NCBI GenBank assembly: GCA_026712905.1 | Contig: JAPOPM010000003.1 | Location: forward strand, 1-36,979 | Length of the DNA: 36,979 nucleotides | Reading direction: 5' to 3' | From: Deltaproteobacteria bacterium | GTDB lineage: Bacteria; Desulfobacterota; Binatia; UBA9968; JAJDTQ01 | Shown: piece by piece, positions 1 to 8,232 of the stretch | How positions within the stretch are numbered: the first letter of the stretch is position 1 | Layout of the letters: the number at the start of each line of letters is the position of its first letter | The notes under the pieces: model-generated | What the model was told of the DNA's origin: nothing | Database searches by the model: none | The model's input: only the letters and a program-made list of their open reading frames with translations | Program-made: the position numbers and the translations under genes

Positions 1-637
1 TCGCCGGCGCCTCGGCGTCGCCATCGTTGCTCACCGTCGCCGACAGGGTGAACGGCCCGCCCGTCTCCACACTCGCGCCGCTCACTGTCGGCGTCCCGAC
101 CACCAGGTCCGGTTGGCCCTGCACCGGCTGCACCGGCGCAGCGATATCCACCTGCACCGATGCCGAGCAGTTGTTGGTGGTGTCGGACTCGTCCGTCACC
201 GCATCGACGCAGGCCCCGTAGTAGTACGTGCCGGCCGCCGTCGGCGCGGTGAACTGCGCCGACTTCCCCCTGCTCGCGGAGGGGGCAAGCCCCGACACGG
301 CGTCCGTCACCACCAGCGTGTCTGACGTCGTGATCGTCGCGTCCGTCGAGCGGTAGTAGCGGAGCGTCGTCGCCGGCGCCTCGGCGTCGCCATTGTTGCT
401 CACCGTCGCCGAGAAGGTGAAGCTCGCACCCGCATGCAGGCTAGCGTCGTTCACTGAAGGCGAGCCCACAGCCAAATCCGGCCGGTCCTGTGGGGGGCGT
501 GGTTCGATTGTAATCTGGTCCCCACCACCGCCGGTCCCCGGTCGAGAACCACCTCCACAACTCGCAAGAAGGGTGCACGCGACCGCGACTATCGATATGG
601 AGGCGATCGTCTTCAAGCCGTGTGAACGAGTATTCAC
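1..637 (-). CDS. CARDB-repeat lipoprotein, C-terminus cut by window edge
   Basis: This is the N-terminal part of a surface or periplasmic lipoprotein. Translation from a GTG at 637 gives a basic start, a hydrophobic stretch and the lipobox LLASC with Cys near residue 24, followed by a Gly/Ser/Pro-rich linker. A CARDB-type (cell-adhesion-related, beta-sandwich) domain follows, with the signatures PDLAVGSPSV, FTFSATVSNNGDAEAPA, LRYYRSTD and GTYYYGACVD. A second copy begins at PDLVVGTPTV and runs off the window. The DNA around the repeat junction recurs with a 369-base period (from 1 and from 370), which is 123 residues per repeat. A TGGAG lies upstream of the GTG. The gene starts 44 bases after the barrel gene on the same strand, so the two are probably co-transcribed. 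Adhesion or ligand binding is inferred from the domain; no specific ligand is suggested. Confidence 0.8.
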   Translation of the reverse strand, partial: MNTRSHGLKTIASISIVAVACTLLASCGGGSRPGTGGGGDQITIEPRPPQDRPDLAVGSPSVNDASLHAGASFTFSATVSNNGDAEAPATTLRYYRSTDATITTSDTLVVTDAVSGLAPSASRGKSAQFTAPTAAGTYYYGACVDAVTDESDTTNNCSASVQVDIAAPVQPVQGQPDLVVGTPTVSGASVETGGPFTLSATVSNDGDAEAPA

Positions 638-681
638 GTGACGGGCTCCAGTACTTCTCGAACGGGGAAGGCTCTAACCTG

Positions 682-2019
682 TCACGATGCCGCAGTGACC
701 GTGGCCATGAGAGATCGGGATTCGTTCAGTTCGGCATTGAGTGGGAGTTGGATGATCACTGCTGCGCTGGAGGTTCCCGCGGGAATCGTGACCGGGATGG
801 GCTCGTCAAAATAGTCCACGCCAGGCACGGCAGGGTTGGTACCCGTGCCAGGTGCGAGAGTTACAACGAAGTCCAGATCGCGAGATGTGACAGCCGACAG
901 GCGGACTTCGAGACTTATCTGGTCGCCGGTTGTTGCGCTTTCCTGAAGGAACCGGACCGTCGCCTCGGAAACGGGATCAACGCGGGCGCGTTTACGCGTG
1001 GCCACCTGGATCGCACCCACATTCGCGACCGGGCTCCAAGCGTCCAAGGAAGATGGTGTCGGACCGCCGCCGACGGCGCCCATGCCCTCCCACTGCGGTT
1101 GGCGCATGTCCCCCAAGGGCATCGAGAAGGCTAGACGAAACTCGTGGGAATCGTGGTGAGTGCCAGAGTCGCTCCATGAAGCGCCGATGTTGAACCAACG
1201 ATGCGGCCTCCACTCCACGGCTACACGTCCCTTCGTCGACCATTCCCCAAGACCGTCTTCGTCTTCCCAACGGGCCAACGCCGTCTTCATGGACAGCGTG
1301 GTGGTGAGGTTGAACTGTAAGACAAGTTCGGTTCCGGCAAGCGCGCGCTCCTCGTACCCTGTATGTGTGGGACGCCAGCCCGTCGCGGGCATGAACATGT
1401 TGATCGTCCCGCGTCCCCACTTGCCGCCGTAATCCGCCCCAACCACCAGCCGTGTATGCTGGTACTCACGGCTCTGCTGCATAAATGCCGATACGCCAAG
1501 GATACCGGACAACGCGCCTTGACCGGACAGGTCGAAACGGCGAACGGCGCCAGCGCGATAGTCGTTTCGGCTGGAGCCACGCTCGTCCACCCAGCGGGTC
1601 AAGCCGTTCTGCAGGAAGAAGGCGCTTGACTCGGGCCGTGCAGCGCCGGAAAGGGTCGACGATCCAAAGGGCAGTACTACGTCAAGCCCGCCCCTGAGCC
1701 CGCTCCCTGCTGGTGAGTGACTCAGGTTATTGACGATTCGGAAATTTCTGCCGAAGATCGCTTGGCCTCGCTCGGTTGCCAAGCGGGTCATCGCATCGAG
1801 CAGGAGTTCATTGATCGACCAACCCGCCAAACAACGCGAGACTTCCGATGCATCATCACGGAGAGTAGGCGCGCATCCCTGCAATCCTGACAGCAACAAA
1901 ACGGCGGGGCGATCGAACGCTTGCCACACTCTCGATTCCCCGGCCTCCGCAAGCCGTCCGCCGAAGACCAGGAGCACTGCGAGTATCACGATCAGAAGAA
2001 CGCGCTGAATGGCCAGCAT
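682..2019 (-). CDS. Inverse-autotransporter-like beta-barrel protein with Calx-beta domain
   Basis: This is an outer-membrane protein of about 445 residues. It has a signal peptide (hydrophobic residues about 7-21, likely cleavage after AEA). A barrel region at roughly residues 80-300 consists of alternating short strands, and includes GADYGGKWGRGTINMFMP and GWRPTHTGYEERALAGTEL, which resemble the intimin/invasin inverse-autotransporter barrel (strand-turn-GWR...YEERxxxG). A Calx-beta-type domain follows at about residues 345-446 (VRFLQESATTGDQ to PVTIPAGTSSAAVIIQLPL). The passenger is therefore very short compared with intimins. The start is ATG at 2019; a GTG immediately upstream (2022) is equally in frame, and AGGGGG precedes both. 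It is followed by the CARDB lipoprotein. I am confident of an outer-membrane barrel, less so of the exact family. Confidence 0.7.
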   Translation of the reverse strand: MLAIQRVLLIVILAVLLVFGGRLAEAGESRVWQAFDRPAVLLLSGLQGCAPTLRDDASEVSRCLAGWSINELLLDAMTRLATERGQAIFGRNFRIVNNLSHSPAGSGLRGGLDVVLPFGSSTLSGAARPESSAFFLQNGLTRWVDERGSSRNDYRAGAVRRFDLSGQGALSGILGVSAFMQQSREYQHTRLVVGADYGGKWGRGTINMFMPATGWRPTHTGYEERALAGTELVLQFNLTTTLSMKTALARWEDEDGLGEWSTKGRVAVEWRPHRWFNIGASWSDSGTHHDSHEFRLAFSMPLGDMRQPQWEGMGAVGGGPTPSSLDAWSPVANVGAIQVATRKRARVDPVSEATVRFLQESATTGDQISLEVRLSAVTSRDLDFVVTLAPGTGTNPAVPGVDYFDEPIPVTIPAGTSSAAVIIQLPLNAELNESRSLMATVTAAS

Positions 2020-2174
2020 CACTAGTGACCCCCTACATTCTCAAAGGTCTGGACACTAGCGTATTTACAGTTATCAAATAGTCTCCGTCAAACAGGACGG
2101 TTCCAGCAAAATAAAACCGTTATCGAAACTGGCCTCCTTCCGACTTCCTGTCGAGGCTTCTTCCTGCGTCCTGC

Positions 2175-3791
2175 CTACCACCCCATGGCGTAGCCGTCCC
2201 GGCGCGGGTCGGCGGCGGCCATGAGCGTGCCGTTGCGCGGGTCCCTGGCGATGAGCGCGGCGCCGCCGAAGGACCAGGGCTCCACCACCGTGACGGGGTG
2301 GCCTTTGGCCGCCAGGCCTTCGATGACCTCCTTGGGGAATCCCTGTTCCAGGCGCAGGCTCTGGGGATAGCCGACGTTGGGCGGCGTGCCCGGCACATGG
2401 CTCCAGCGGGGCGCTTCCAGCGCGCACTGGGGGTCCATCTTGAGGTCCAGGAAGTTGTGCAGGACCTGCACGTTGGTCTGGGGCTGGTCGTCCGCGCCCG
2501 GGGTGCCGCCCACGGCCAGCAACTCGCCGTTGTGGAACACCATGTAGGAGTTGAGGGTGTGCGCGGGGCGCTTGCCCGGCCGCAGGGAGTTGGCGCTGTC
2601 GGGGTCGAGCCGGGCGCTGCACAGGCGGTTGTTCATGACCAGACCGGTGTCCCCCGCCACCACGCGCGAGCCGAAGACCGAGAACACGCTCTCGATGAGC
2701 GAGATGACGTTGCCGTGGCCGTCGGCGGCGCACAGGTACGTGGTGTCGCTCCCGGTCATGGCGCTGGACGAGGATACCGGGCCGGCGGAATCGCCGATGT
2801 CGGCGCGGCGCGCGTCGGCGTATTCCTTGCTGATGAGGCGCTCCACCTCGGGGTTGCCGAAGCGCGGGTCGTCCAGATGGCGGATACGGTCCTCGAAGGC
2901 GATCTTCTTGGCCTCCACCATCACGTGGGCCAATTCCGTGCGGCTCATCTTCGCGCAGTCGTAGCCCGCCAGCAGGTTCATCATGGTGAGGATCACGAAC
3001 CCTTGGGACACCGGCGGCTGCTCCAGGATCTGGTAGCCGCGGTAATCGGTGCTCAGGGGTTCCAGCCACTCGGCGAACTCCCCGTCCAGGTCCCGCTCCT
3101 CGAACAGGCCGCCCTGGTCGCGAATGCCGGCGCACATCCGCGCGGCCACGTCGCCGCGATAAAAACCGTCGCGGCCGTCGCGCACGATGGCTTCCAGCAC
3201 CGCCGCCAGTTCGGGCTGGCGCAGCATCCTCCCCGGCGTGAGGTCTTCCAGGGGTGCTCGAAAATAGCGATGGATGTCGGGACTCGAGGGCGCCCAGTCC
3301 GCGATGGAGCCGGCCAGGGCGTGGTACAGGGGAAAGCCCTCGCGGGCGAGAGTCAGGGCGTCGGCGCAGACTTCGGCGCGGTCCAGGGTGCCGTAGCGGC
3401 GGTGCAACTCCAGCCATCCCTCCACCGCTCCGGGCACCGCGATGCTCAATGGCCCCGAGGTGGGAATGGCGTCGAGACCGCGGCTCTTGAAGGCCTCGAT
3501 GCTGGCGTTGCCGGGGGCCGGACCGCTGGCGTTGAGCGCCCGGACCCTGCCCTCGTCCTTCATGTAGACGAGGGAGAACAGGTCGCCGCCGAGTCCGCAG
3601 GCCTCGTGCTTCACCACGGCCAGGACGAACCCCGCGGCGACGGCGGCATCCACGGCGTTGCCGCCCCGCTGCATCATCTTGAGCCCGGCCACCGACGCCA
3701 GCGGATGGCCCGCGGCGACCACGCCGTTCTGCCCCATGACGAGCGTGCGCGCGGCCTTGCCGTAACGAATTTCATGTAGGGGTTCGGTCAT
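2175..3791 (-). CDS. Gamma-glutamyltransferase family protein (Ntn hydrolase)
   Basis: This is a 538-residue member of the gamma-glutamyltransferase/cephalosporin acylase family, autoprocessed enzymes that hydrolyse or transfer gamma-glutamyl and similar acyl groups. Visible family landmarks are GGNAVDAAVAAGFVLAVV (43-60), GLGGD (66-70), the processing site GSDTTYLCAADGHGN (347-361) with the predicted nucleophile Thr350, and the small-subunit segment NRLCSARLDP. The ATG at 3791 is chosen because AGGAG lies nine bases upstream; a longer reading from 3821 adds ten residues with no ribosome site. No signal peptide is visible, so the protein is probably cytoplasmic, unlike secreted glutathione-degrading GGTs. 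The true substrate cannot be read from sequence. The upstream spacer (3792-4015) holds a repeat element, so it is probably transcribed separately from the amidohydrolase. Confidence 0.9.
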   Translation of the reverse strand: MTEPLHEIRYGKAARTLVMGQNGVVAAGHPLASVAGLKMMQRGGNAVDAAVAAGFVLAVVKHEACGLGGDLFSLVYMKDEGRVRALNASGPAPGNASIEAFKSRGLDAIPTSGPLSIAVPGAVEGWLELHRRYGTLDRAEVCADALTLAREGFPLYHALAGSIADWAPSSPDIHRYFRAPLEDLTPGRMLRQPELAAVLEAIVRDGRDGFYRGDVAARMCAGIRDQGGLFEERDLDGEFAEWLEPLSTDYRGYQILEQPPVSQGFVILTMMNLLAGYDCAKMSRTELAHVMVEAKKIAFEDRIRHLDDPRFGNPEVERLISKEYADARRADIGDSAGPVSSSSAMTGSDTTYLCAADGHGNVISLIESVFSVFGSRVVAGDTGLVMNNRLCSARLDPDSANSLRPGKRPAHTLNSYMVFHNGELLAVGGTPGADDQPQTNVQVLHNFLDLKMDPQCALEAPRWSHVPGTPPNVGYPQSLRLEQGFPKEVIEGLAAKGHPVTVVEPWSFGGAALIARDPRNGTLMAAADPRRDGYAMGW

Positions 3792-3860
3792 GATGATGGG
3801 TCTCCTGGGATCCGATCCCATATCAAGGACACTGAGCCCGAACTCGTCATTTCCGCATTC

Positions 3861-3981
3861 CAGGCCGTGTCACAACTCATGAGGCAGCTACGTAACAAGA
3901 ACGTCATTCCCGCGGAAGCGGGAATGACGACTAGGGGCATAGGTGCCCATTCCCATCCAACCGGAGGTTTGACACGGCCTG
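3861..3981. repeat. Composite intergenic repeat with dRS3-like hairpin
   Basis: A perfect 12-base inverted repeat (CAGGCCGTGTCA at 3861-3872, TGACACGGCCTG at 3970-3981) brackets a second, perfect hairpin: CGTCATTCCCGC (3902-3913), loop GGAA, GCGGGAATGACG (3918-3929). The core matches the form ATTCCC-N8-GGGAAT known from Neisseria dRS3 repeats. Related copies occur at about 34.2 and 36.7 kb in this window. It fills the spacer between the divergently spaced minus-strand genes at 3791 and 4016 and could also act as a transcript end for the upstream operon. Confidence 0.85.
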
Positions 3982-4015
3982 TTTCGCGAGAGACACGTTC
4001 CGAAGGGTCCCCGTC

Positions 4016-5062
4016 TCATGAGTTTGGCCTGGTGTCGTGTCTCTCCCCGATGTGCAGGATCCGGGCGGCGTTGCCTCCGAGGATCCGTTCCCTGGGCTCC
4101 GGCGCCAGCCCCAGGTCGTCGATGGCCTTGAGGCTGTTGCGGATGAAGCCGCAGCCGTCGTCGGGCCCGTAGGGATAGTTGGTGCCGAACACCAACTGCT
4201 CGGGGCCGAAGAAGTCCATGACGCACCGGAGGGTGTTCACCGGATGGTCGGCGGTGTCCACGAAGAAGCGCCGGAACGAGTCCAGCGGATTCTCCCTGAG
4301 GCCGTAGCGTTCACGCATCTCTTCGGTGCGGCCGGTGTAGATGTTGATGGCCCGCTGTCCGAAGAAGGCCAGCACCCCGCCCACGTCCGCCACCACGAAG
4401 GGCAGCGTTGGAAACCTCTCCAGCACCCGTCCGTACACCAGCCGGGTCATGGCCACGGTGCTGTCGAAGGCCCAGCCGTAGATGAGGATGGGCATGATGT
4501 CGAGGCCCACGGCCTCGGTGGCGAGGGGCGCGGTGGGATGGAGGTAGACCGGCAGCTCGTACTCCGCGAGCTTCTCGTAAAGGGGGAAGAAGACCTCGTC
4601 GTCCAGGGGGCGGCCGTTGAGGTTGGTGAAACACCCGAACCCGCGCAGCCCCAGCTCCTCGACCGCCCGCTCCAGCTCCTCCAGCGAGGCCTCGATGGAC
4701 GCGGTCGGCAGCGTCGCCAGGCCGACGAAACGGTCGGGATGGCGGTTGCACATTTCCGCCAGTTCATCGTTGGCCACCCGCGCCAGCGCCATCGCGTCGT
4801 CTGGGTCGTAGCGGTCGGCGCCCGGAGCGGGAATGCTCACCACCTGAACGTCCACGCCCTGGCGGTCCATGTGCTCCAGCCGTTGCTCGACGTTGCGACC
4901 CTTGAAGATGGCGGTGTTGATGCGGCACTTGAGCTTCTTGTCGTAAAGATAGGCCATGCCGCTGTAAGGGTCCGGCTCTTCCAGCACGACGGCGCCGTCG
5001 CGCACGCGCATGGCCTCCATGTAGTGCTCGGGGAAGATGTGGCTTTGAAAGTCGATGATCAT
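4016..5062 (-). CDS. Amidohydrolase-2 (ACMSD-like) family protein with altered metal ligands
   Basis: This is a 348-residue TIM-barrel protein of the amidohydrolase_2 family, which includes ACMSD and other decarboxylases or hydrolases. It shows the family layout: an N-terminal strand MIIDFQSHIFPE, the RHPDRFVGLATLP region (107-119), YLHPTAP (173-179), VVADVGG (223-229) and FGTNYPYGP (292-300). Compared with the usual ligands (HxH, H, H, D), residue 6 is Gln in place of the first His, His8 and His175 are kept, Asp226 sits where the AHxGG His is expected, and Asn295 replaces the catalytic Asp of GxDYP. The metal site is therefore changed or lost, and the reaction is unknown. It lies 15 bases after the zinc-ribbon gene and is probably the last gene of the operon. 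Confidence 0.85.
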   Translation of the reverse strand: MIIDFQSHIFPEHYMEAMRVRDGAVVLEEPDPYSGMAYLYDKKLKCRINTAIFKGRNVEQRLEHMDRQGVDVQVVSIPAPGADRYDPDDAMALARVANDELAEMCNRHPDRFVGLATLPTASIEASLEELERAVEELGLRGFGCFTNLNGRPLDDEVFFPLYEKLAEYELPVYLHPTAPLATEAVGLDIMPILIYGWAFDSTVAMTRLVYGRVLERFPTLPFVVADVGGVLAFFGQRAINIYTGRTEEMRERYGLRENPLDSFRRFFVDTADHPVNTLRCVMDFFGPEQLVFGTNYPYGPDDGCGFIRNSLKAIDDLGLAPEPRERILGGNAARILHIGERHDTRPNS

Positions 5063-5077
5063 GGCGCACGTCCGGTC

Positions 5078-5299
5078 TCAGAGCCCTCGCACCAGGCGCG
5101 GGAACCCGTCGGATGCCGGCGGCTCGGACTTGACGGTCCGGGAACCCACCGAGCTGCCGCAGCGCTGGCAACTGTAATCGTAGAGGTCGCCGTCGGGCAA
5201 GACCAGCAGCAGGCGCTCGCGCACCGGCATGGCCTGACCGCACTTGTTGCAGTAGAGCAACGACGCCGACAATTGTTCGAAGCTCTTCTCCATTCCCAT
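5078..5299 (-). CDS. Small zinc-ribbon protein (73 aa)
   Basis: This is a short protein with two CxxC knuckles, YCNKCG (16-21) and CQRCG (44-48), separated by a beta-hairpin-like stretch (ERLLLVLPDGDLYDYS), which is a typical rubredoxin-like or zinc-ribbon layout. The rest is a short disordered tail. It starts 38 bases after the EF-G-like gene and stops 15 bases before the amidohydrolase, so it belongs to the same operon. ATG at 5299 or 5293 may be the start; neither has a strong ribosome site. The function is unknown. Small zinc ribbons often bind nucleic acid or partner proteins, but nothing here decides between these. Confidence 0.7.
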   Translation of the reverse strand: MGMEKSFEQLSASLLYCNKCGQAMPVRERLLLVLPDGDLYDYSCQRCGSSVGSRTVKSEPPASDGFPRLVRGL

Positions 5300-5337
5300 T
5301 GCGCCTTGACCTTCAAGAGCTAGTGTGGCGTCGGCCG

Positions 5338-7416
5338 CTAGTCCCCGTCCGCCTTCGCCTTGGCTTCGGCCTGGACCTTCTCCATGAGGTGCGCCGGCAA
5401 CTCGTCGTAGTGCGAGAACTCCGACTGGAACTCGCCGCGGCCGCTGGTCATGGAGCGCAGGTCCGAGGCGTAACGCAACACTTCGGCCATGGGCACCTGC
5501 GCCTTGATGATCTGGCTGTGTCCCTTGGCGTCCACGCCCAGGACCTTGCCGCGGCGGCTGTTGAGGTCCCCGATCACGTCGCCCATGGACTCGTCGGGCA
5601 CCGTCACTTCCATGGCCATGACCGGTTCCAGGATCACCGGCTTGGCGGCCTCCATGGCGTTCTTGAAGCCCATGGAGGCGGCGATCTTGAAAGCCATGTC
5701 GGACGAGTCCACCGTATGGAACGATCCGTCGTAGAGGGTCGCGCGCACGTCCATGATGGGAAATCCGGCCAAGTAACCGCTGGTCATTGTCTCGACGATG
5801 CCCTTCTCCACCGCGGGGATGTAGTTGCGCGGGATGGCACCGCCGACGATCTTGTCGACGAACTCGAAGCCCTTGCCGCGCGGCAGCGGCTCGATCTTGA
5901 GCCATGTATCGCCGTATTGGCCGCGGCCGCCGGACTGCTTCTTGTACTTTCCTTGGGCGTTGGCGCTGGAGCGGATGGTTTCCCGATAGGGGACCTTGGG
6001 GGCCTTCAGCTCCACTTCCGCCCCGTACTTGCGCTTGAGCTTGTCCACCACCACCTCGATGTGGAGCTGGCCCGTGCCCGACAGGATGAACTCGCGCGTC
6101 TGGTCGTCCCGGTGCATGGTGATGGAGGGATCCTCTTCCATCATGCGCTGGAGCGCCTGGGGCACCTTGTCCTCGTCCGCCCGGGTCTTGGGTGACAGGG
6201 CGAAGGAGATGGAAGGGGTGAACTGCACCGGCCTGGGGTACGTGATCGGCGCCGACTCGTCGCACAGCGTGTCGCCGGAGGCCACATCCTTGAGCTTGGC
6301 GGCGGCAACGATCTCGCCCGCACCGGCTTCCGAGACCTCCTCCTGCTTCCCCCCCTCCGGTCGGAAGATGTGGGTAATCCTCTCCTTGGCGTCCTTGGCC
6401 GGGTTGTACACCGTGCTGTCGGCCTTGAGCGTCCCGGAGAGTACCCGCATGATGGAAAGGCGGCCCGCGAAGGGGTCCACGATGGTCTTGAAGACGAAAG
6501 CCGAAAACGGCGCGTCGGCGCTCTTGTCGCGTGTCTCTTCCTCCTCCGTCACCGGGTTCCGGCCCTCGGCGGCGGCCTCCTCCAGCGGCGTGGGGAACCA
6601 TGCGACGATGCCGTCCAGCAACGCCGCGACGCCCATGCTCCGGGTCGCCGAGCCGTACAGTACCGGGAACAGGGATCCGGCCTGGACGCCGGCCCTCAGT
6701 CCTTCGGAGAGCTCTTCCGCGGTCAGCTCCTGCCCCTCCAGGTACTTTTCCAGCAGCTCGTCCTGGGTCTCCGCCACGTTCTCCATCAGGCTGACGCGCA
6801 TCTCCTCGGCGCGTTCCTGAAGCTCCGCGGGGATGTCTTCCTCGGTTTCCGGGTTGTCTCCTTCCTTGCACACCGCCTTCATGCGGATCAGGTCCACGAC
6901 GCCGCGGAAACCTTCTCCGTGGCCGATGGGGACCTGTACGTGGATCGCCTTGCCTCCCAGTTCCCCAACGATGGCGTCCACCGCCTCCATCGGGTCCGAT
7001 TCCTCGCGGTCCAGGCGGTTGACGAAGAACATCCGGGGAAGGCCGCGCTCCGCGGCGAAGGCCCAGAGGCGTTCCGCCTCTACCCGCAGGCCGGCGCCGG
7101 CATGGAGGACGAAGACGGCGCCGCCACAGGCCGGCAACGAATGGACCGTCTCCGGCAGGAAGGTGGCGAAACCCGGCGTGTCCACCAGGACGCACGTGGT
7201 CTTCTGCCACTCCAGGGAATGAAAGGCGCTGGAGATGGACACCTGCCTATGGATCTCCTCGGGCTCGTAGTCGAAAGCCGAGCTGCCGTCGTCTACCCGG
7301 CCCACCCGGTTCGTGCTGCCGGCGGCGAAAAGCAACGCCTCGCCCAGGGAGGTCTTGCCCGCCCCCCGGTGCCCCAGCAATCCGACGTTGCGTAACCGGC
7401 CAGCTTCAATTGCCAT
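5338..7416 (-). CDS. fusA2: Elongation factor G-like translational GTPase
   Basis: This is a 692-residue translational GTPase with the EF-G domain order. The G domain carries GHRGAGKT (15-22, G1), DTPG (G3) and NRLD (G4, in place of NKxD), followed by domain II, the III/V alpha-beta folds and a domain IV containing SGGRGQYGD. The PVTEEEETRDKSADAPFSAFVFKTIVDPF region and the Arg in NRLD place it with the divergent second EF-G group (FusA2/EF-G-2 type) rather than the main ribosomal translocase. The role of that group is not well defined. GGAGGG lies just ahead of the ATG. The gene follows coaX by 24 bases. The main fusA is expected elsewhere with the str operon genes (inference). Confidence 0.88.
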   Translation of the reverse strand: MAIEAGRLRNVGLLGHRGAGKTSLGEALLFAAGSTNRVGRVDDGSSAFDYEPEEIHRQVSISSAFHSLEWQKTTCVLVDTPGFATFLPETVHSLPACGGAVFVLHAGAGLRVEAERLWAFAAERGLPRMFFVNRLDREESDPMEAVDAIVGELGGKAIHVQVPIGHGEGFRGVVDLIRMKAVCKEGDNPETEEDIPAELQERAEEMRVSLMENVAETQDELLEKYLEGQELTAEELSEGLRAGVQAGSLFPVLYGSATRSMGVAALLDGIVAWFPTPLEEAAAEGRNPVTEEEETRDKSADAPFSAFVFKTIVDPFAGRLSIMRVLSGTLKADSTVYNPAKDAKERITHIFRPEGGKQEEVSEAGAGEIVAAAKLKDVASGDTLCDESAPITYPRPVQFTPSISFALSPKTRADEDKVPQALQRMMEEDPSITMHRDDQTREFILSGTGQLHIEVVVDKLKRKYGAEVELKAPKVPYRETIRSSANAQGKYKKQSGGRGQYGDTWLKIEPLPRGKGFEFVDKIVGGAIPRNYIPAVEKGIVETMTSGYLAGFPIMDVRATLYDGSFHTVDSSDMAFKIAASMGFKNAMEAAKPVILEPVMAMEVTVPDESMGDVIGDLNSRRGKVLGVDAKGHSQIIKAQVPMAEVLRYASDLRSMTSGRGEFQSEFSHYDELPAHLMEKVQAEAKAKADGD

Positions 7417-7440
7417 GAATCACCCTCCCGTGAACTTGCA

Positions 7441-8232
7441 TCAAGATCTGCGCTTGCGCTGCGACGGAGTCGCGTTCTTTTCGTAAATAAGACGTAACCC
7501 TTCCAAGGTCAAGAATTCGTCCACGTCCTCGATCACCGCCGATTCGTGGGCGAGGAGGGACGCCACCCCGCCGGTGGCCACCACCCGCGCCTTGATGCGG
7601 TTCTCCCGCTCGATGCGTTGGACGATGCCGTCCACCAAACCGACGTAACCGTAGTAGATGCCCGACTGGATGGAGTGCACCGTGGACTTGCCGATGACGC
7701 TGCTCGGGCGCAGCACCTCCACCCGGGGCAGTTTCGACGCCCGCTGGAACAGGGCCTCCAGGGCGATGACCAGGCCGGGGGCGATCAGTCCGCCCAAGTA
7801 TTCGCCGTTGTCGGAAACGCAGTCGAAGGTAGTGGCGGTGCCGAAGTCGATGACGACGCAGGCGGCGCCGAAACGGTCGTAGGCCGCGACGCCGTTGGCG
7901 ATGCGGTCGGCGCCGACGTCCTGCGGGCTGTCGTACAGAATCGGCATGCCGGTCTTGAGGCCCGGCCCCACGAGCAGCGGCTTGACGCCGAAGAACTTCC
8001 GTCCCAACTCGTCGATCATGCCGACCATGGGCGGCACCACGCAGGAGACGATGATGGCGTCGATGTCGTCGGCCTGAATGCCCTGGGACGCCGCCAGGGG
8101 CGTGATCAGGGCGCCGTACTCGTCCACCGTGCGTTGCGGCTCCGTCAGCAGACGCCAATGGGTCACCAGTTCCCGGCCCCGGTACACGCCCAGCACCATG
8201 TTGCTGTTCCCGATGTCCACGGCCAACAGCAT
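7441..8232 (-). CDS. coaX: Type III pantothenate kinase
   Basis: CoaX catalyses the first step of coenzyme A synthesis, phosphorylating pantothenate with ATP; it needs a monovalent cation and resists CoA feedback. The 263 residues show all family marks: DIGNSNMVLG (6-15, phosphate binding), GPGLKTG (89-95), VGADRIAN (106-113, with catalytic Asp109), DFGTATTFD (129-137) and TGGVASLL near the C-terminus. The length is normal. The ATG directly follows the birA stop codon (TAG then ATG without a gap), implying translational coupling. A birA-coaX pair is common in many bacteria. Confidence 0.96.
   Translation of the reverse strand: MLLAVDIGNSNMVLGVYRGRELVTHWRLLTEPQRTVDEYGALITPLAASQGIQADDIDAIIVSCVVPPMVGMIDELGRKFFGVKPLLVGPGLKTGMPILYDSPQDVGADRIANGVAAYDRFGAACVVIDFGTATTFDCVSDNGEYLGGLIAPGLVIALEALFQRASKLPRVEVLRPSSVIGKSTVHSIQSGIYYGYVGLVDGIVQRIERENRIKARVVATGGVASLLAHESAVIEDVDEFLTLEGLRLIYEKNATPSQRKRRS

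Noticed and set aside
2298..3779. 493-codon plus-strand open frame
   Set aside because: It lies inside the gamma-glutamyltransferase-like gene on the other strand and shows no domain.
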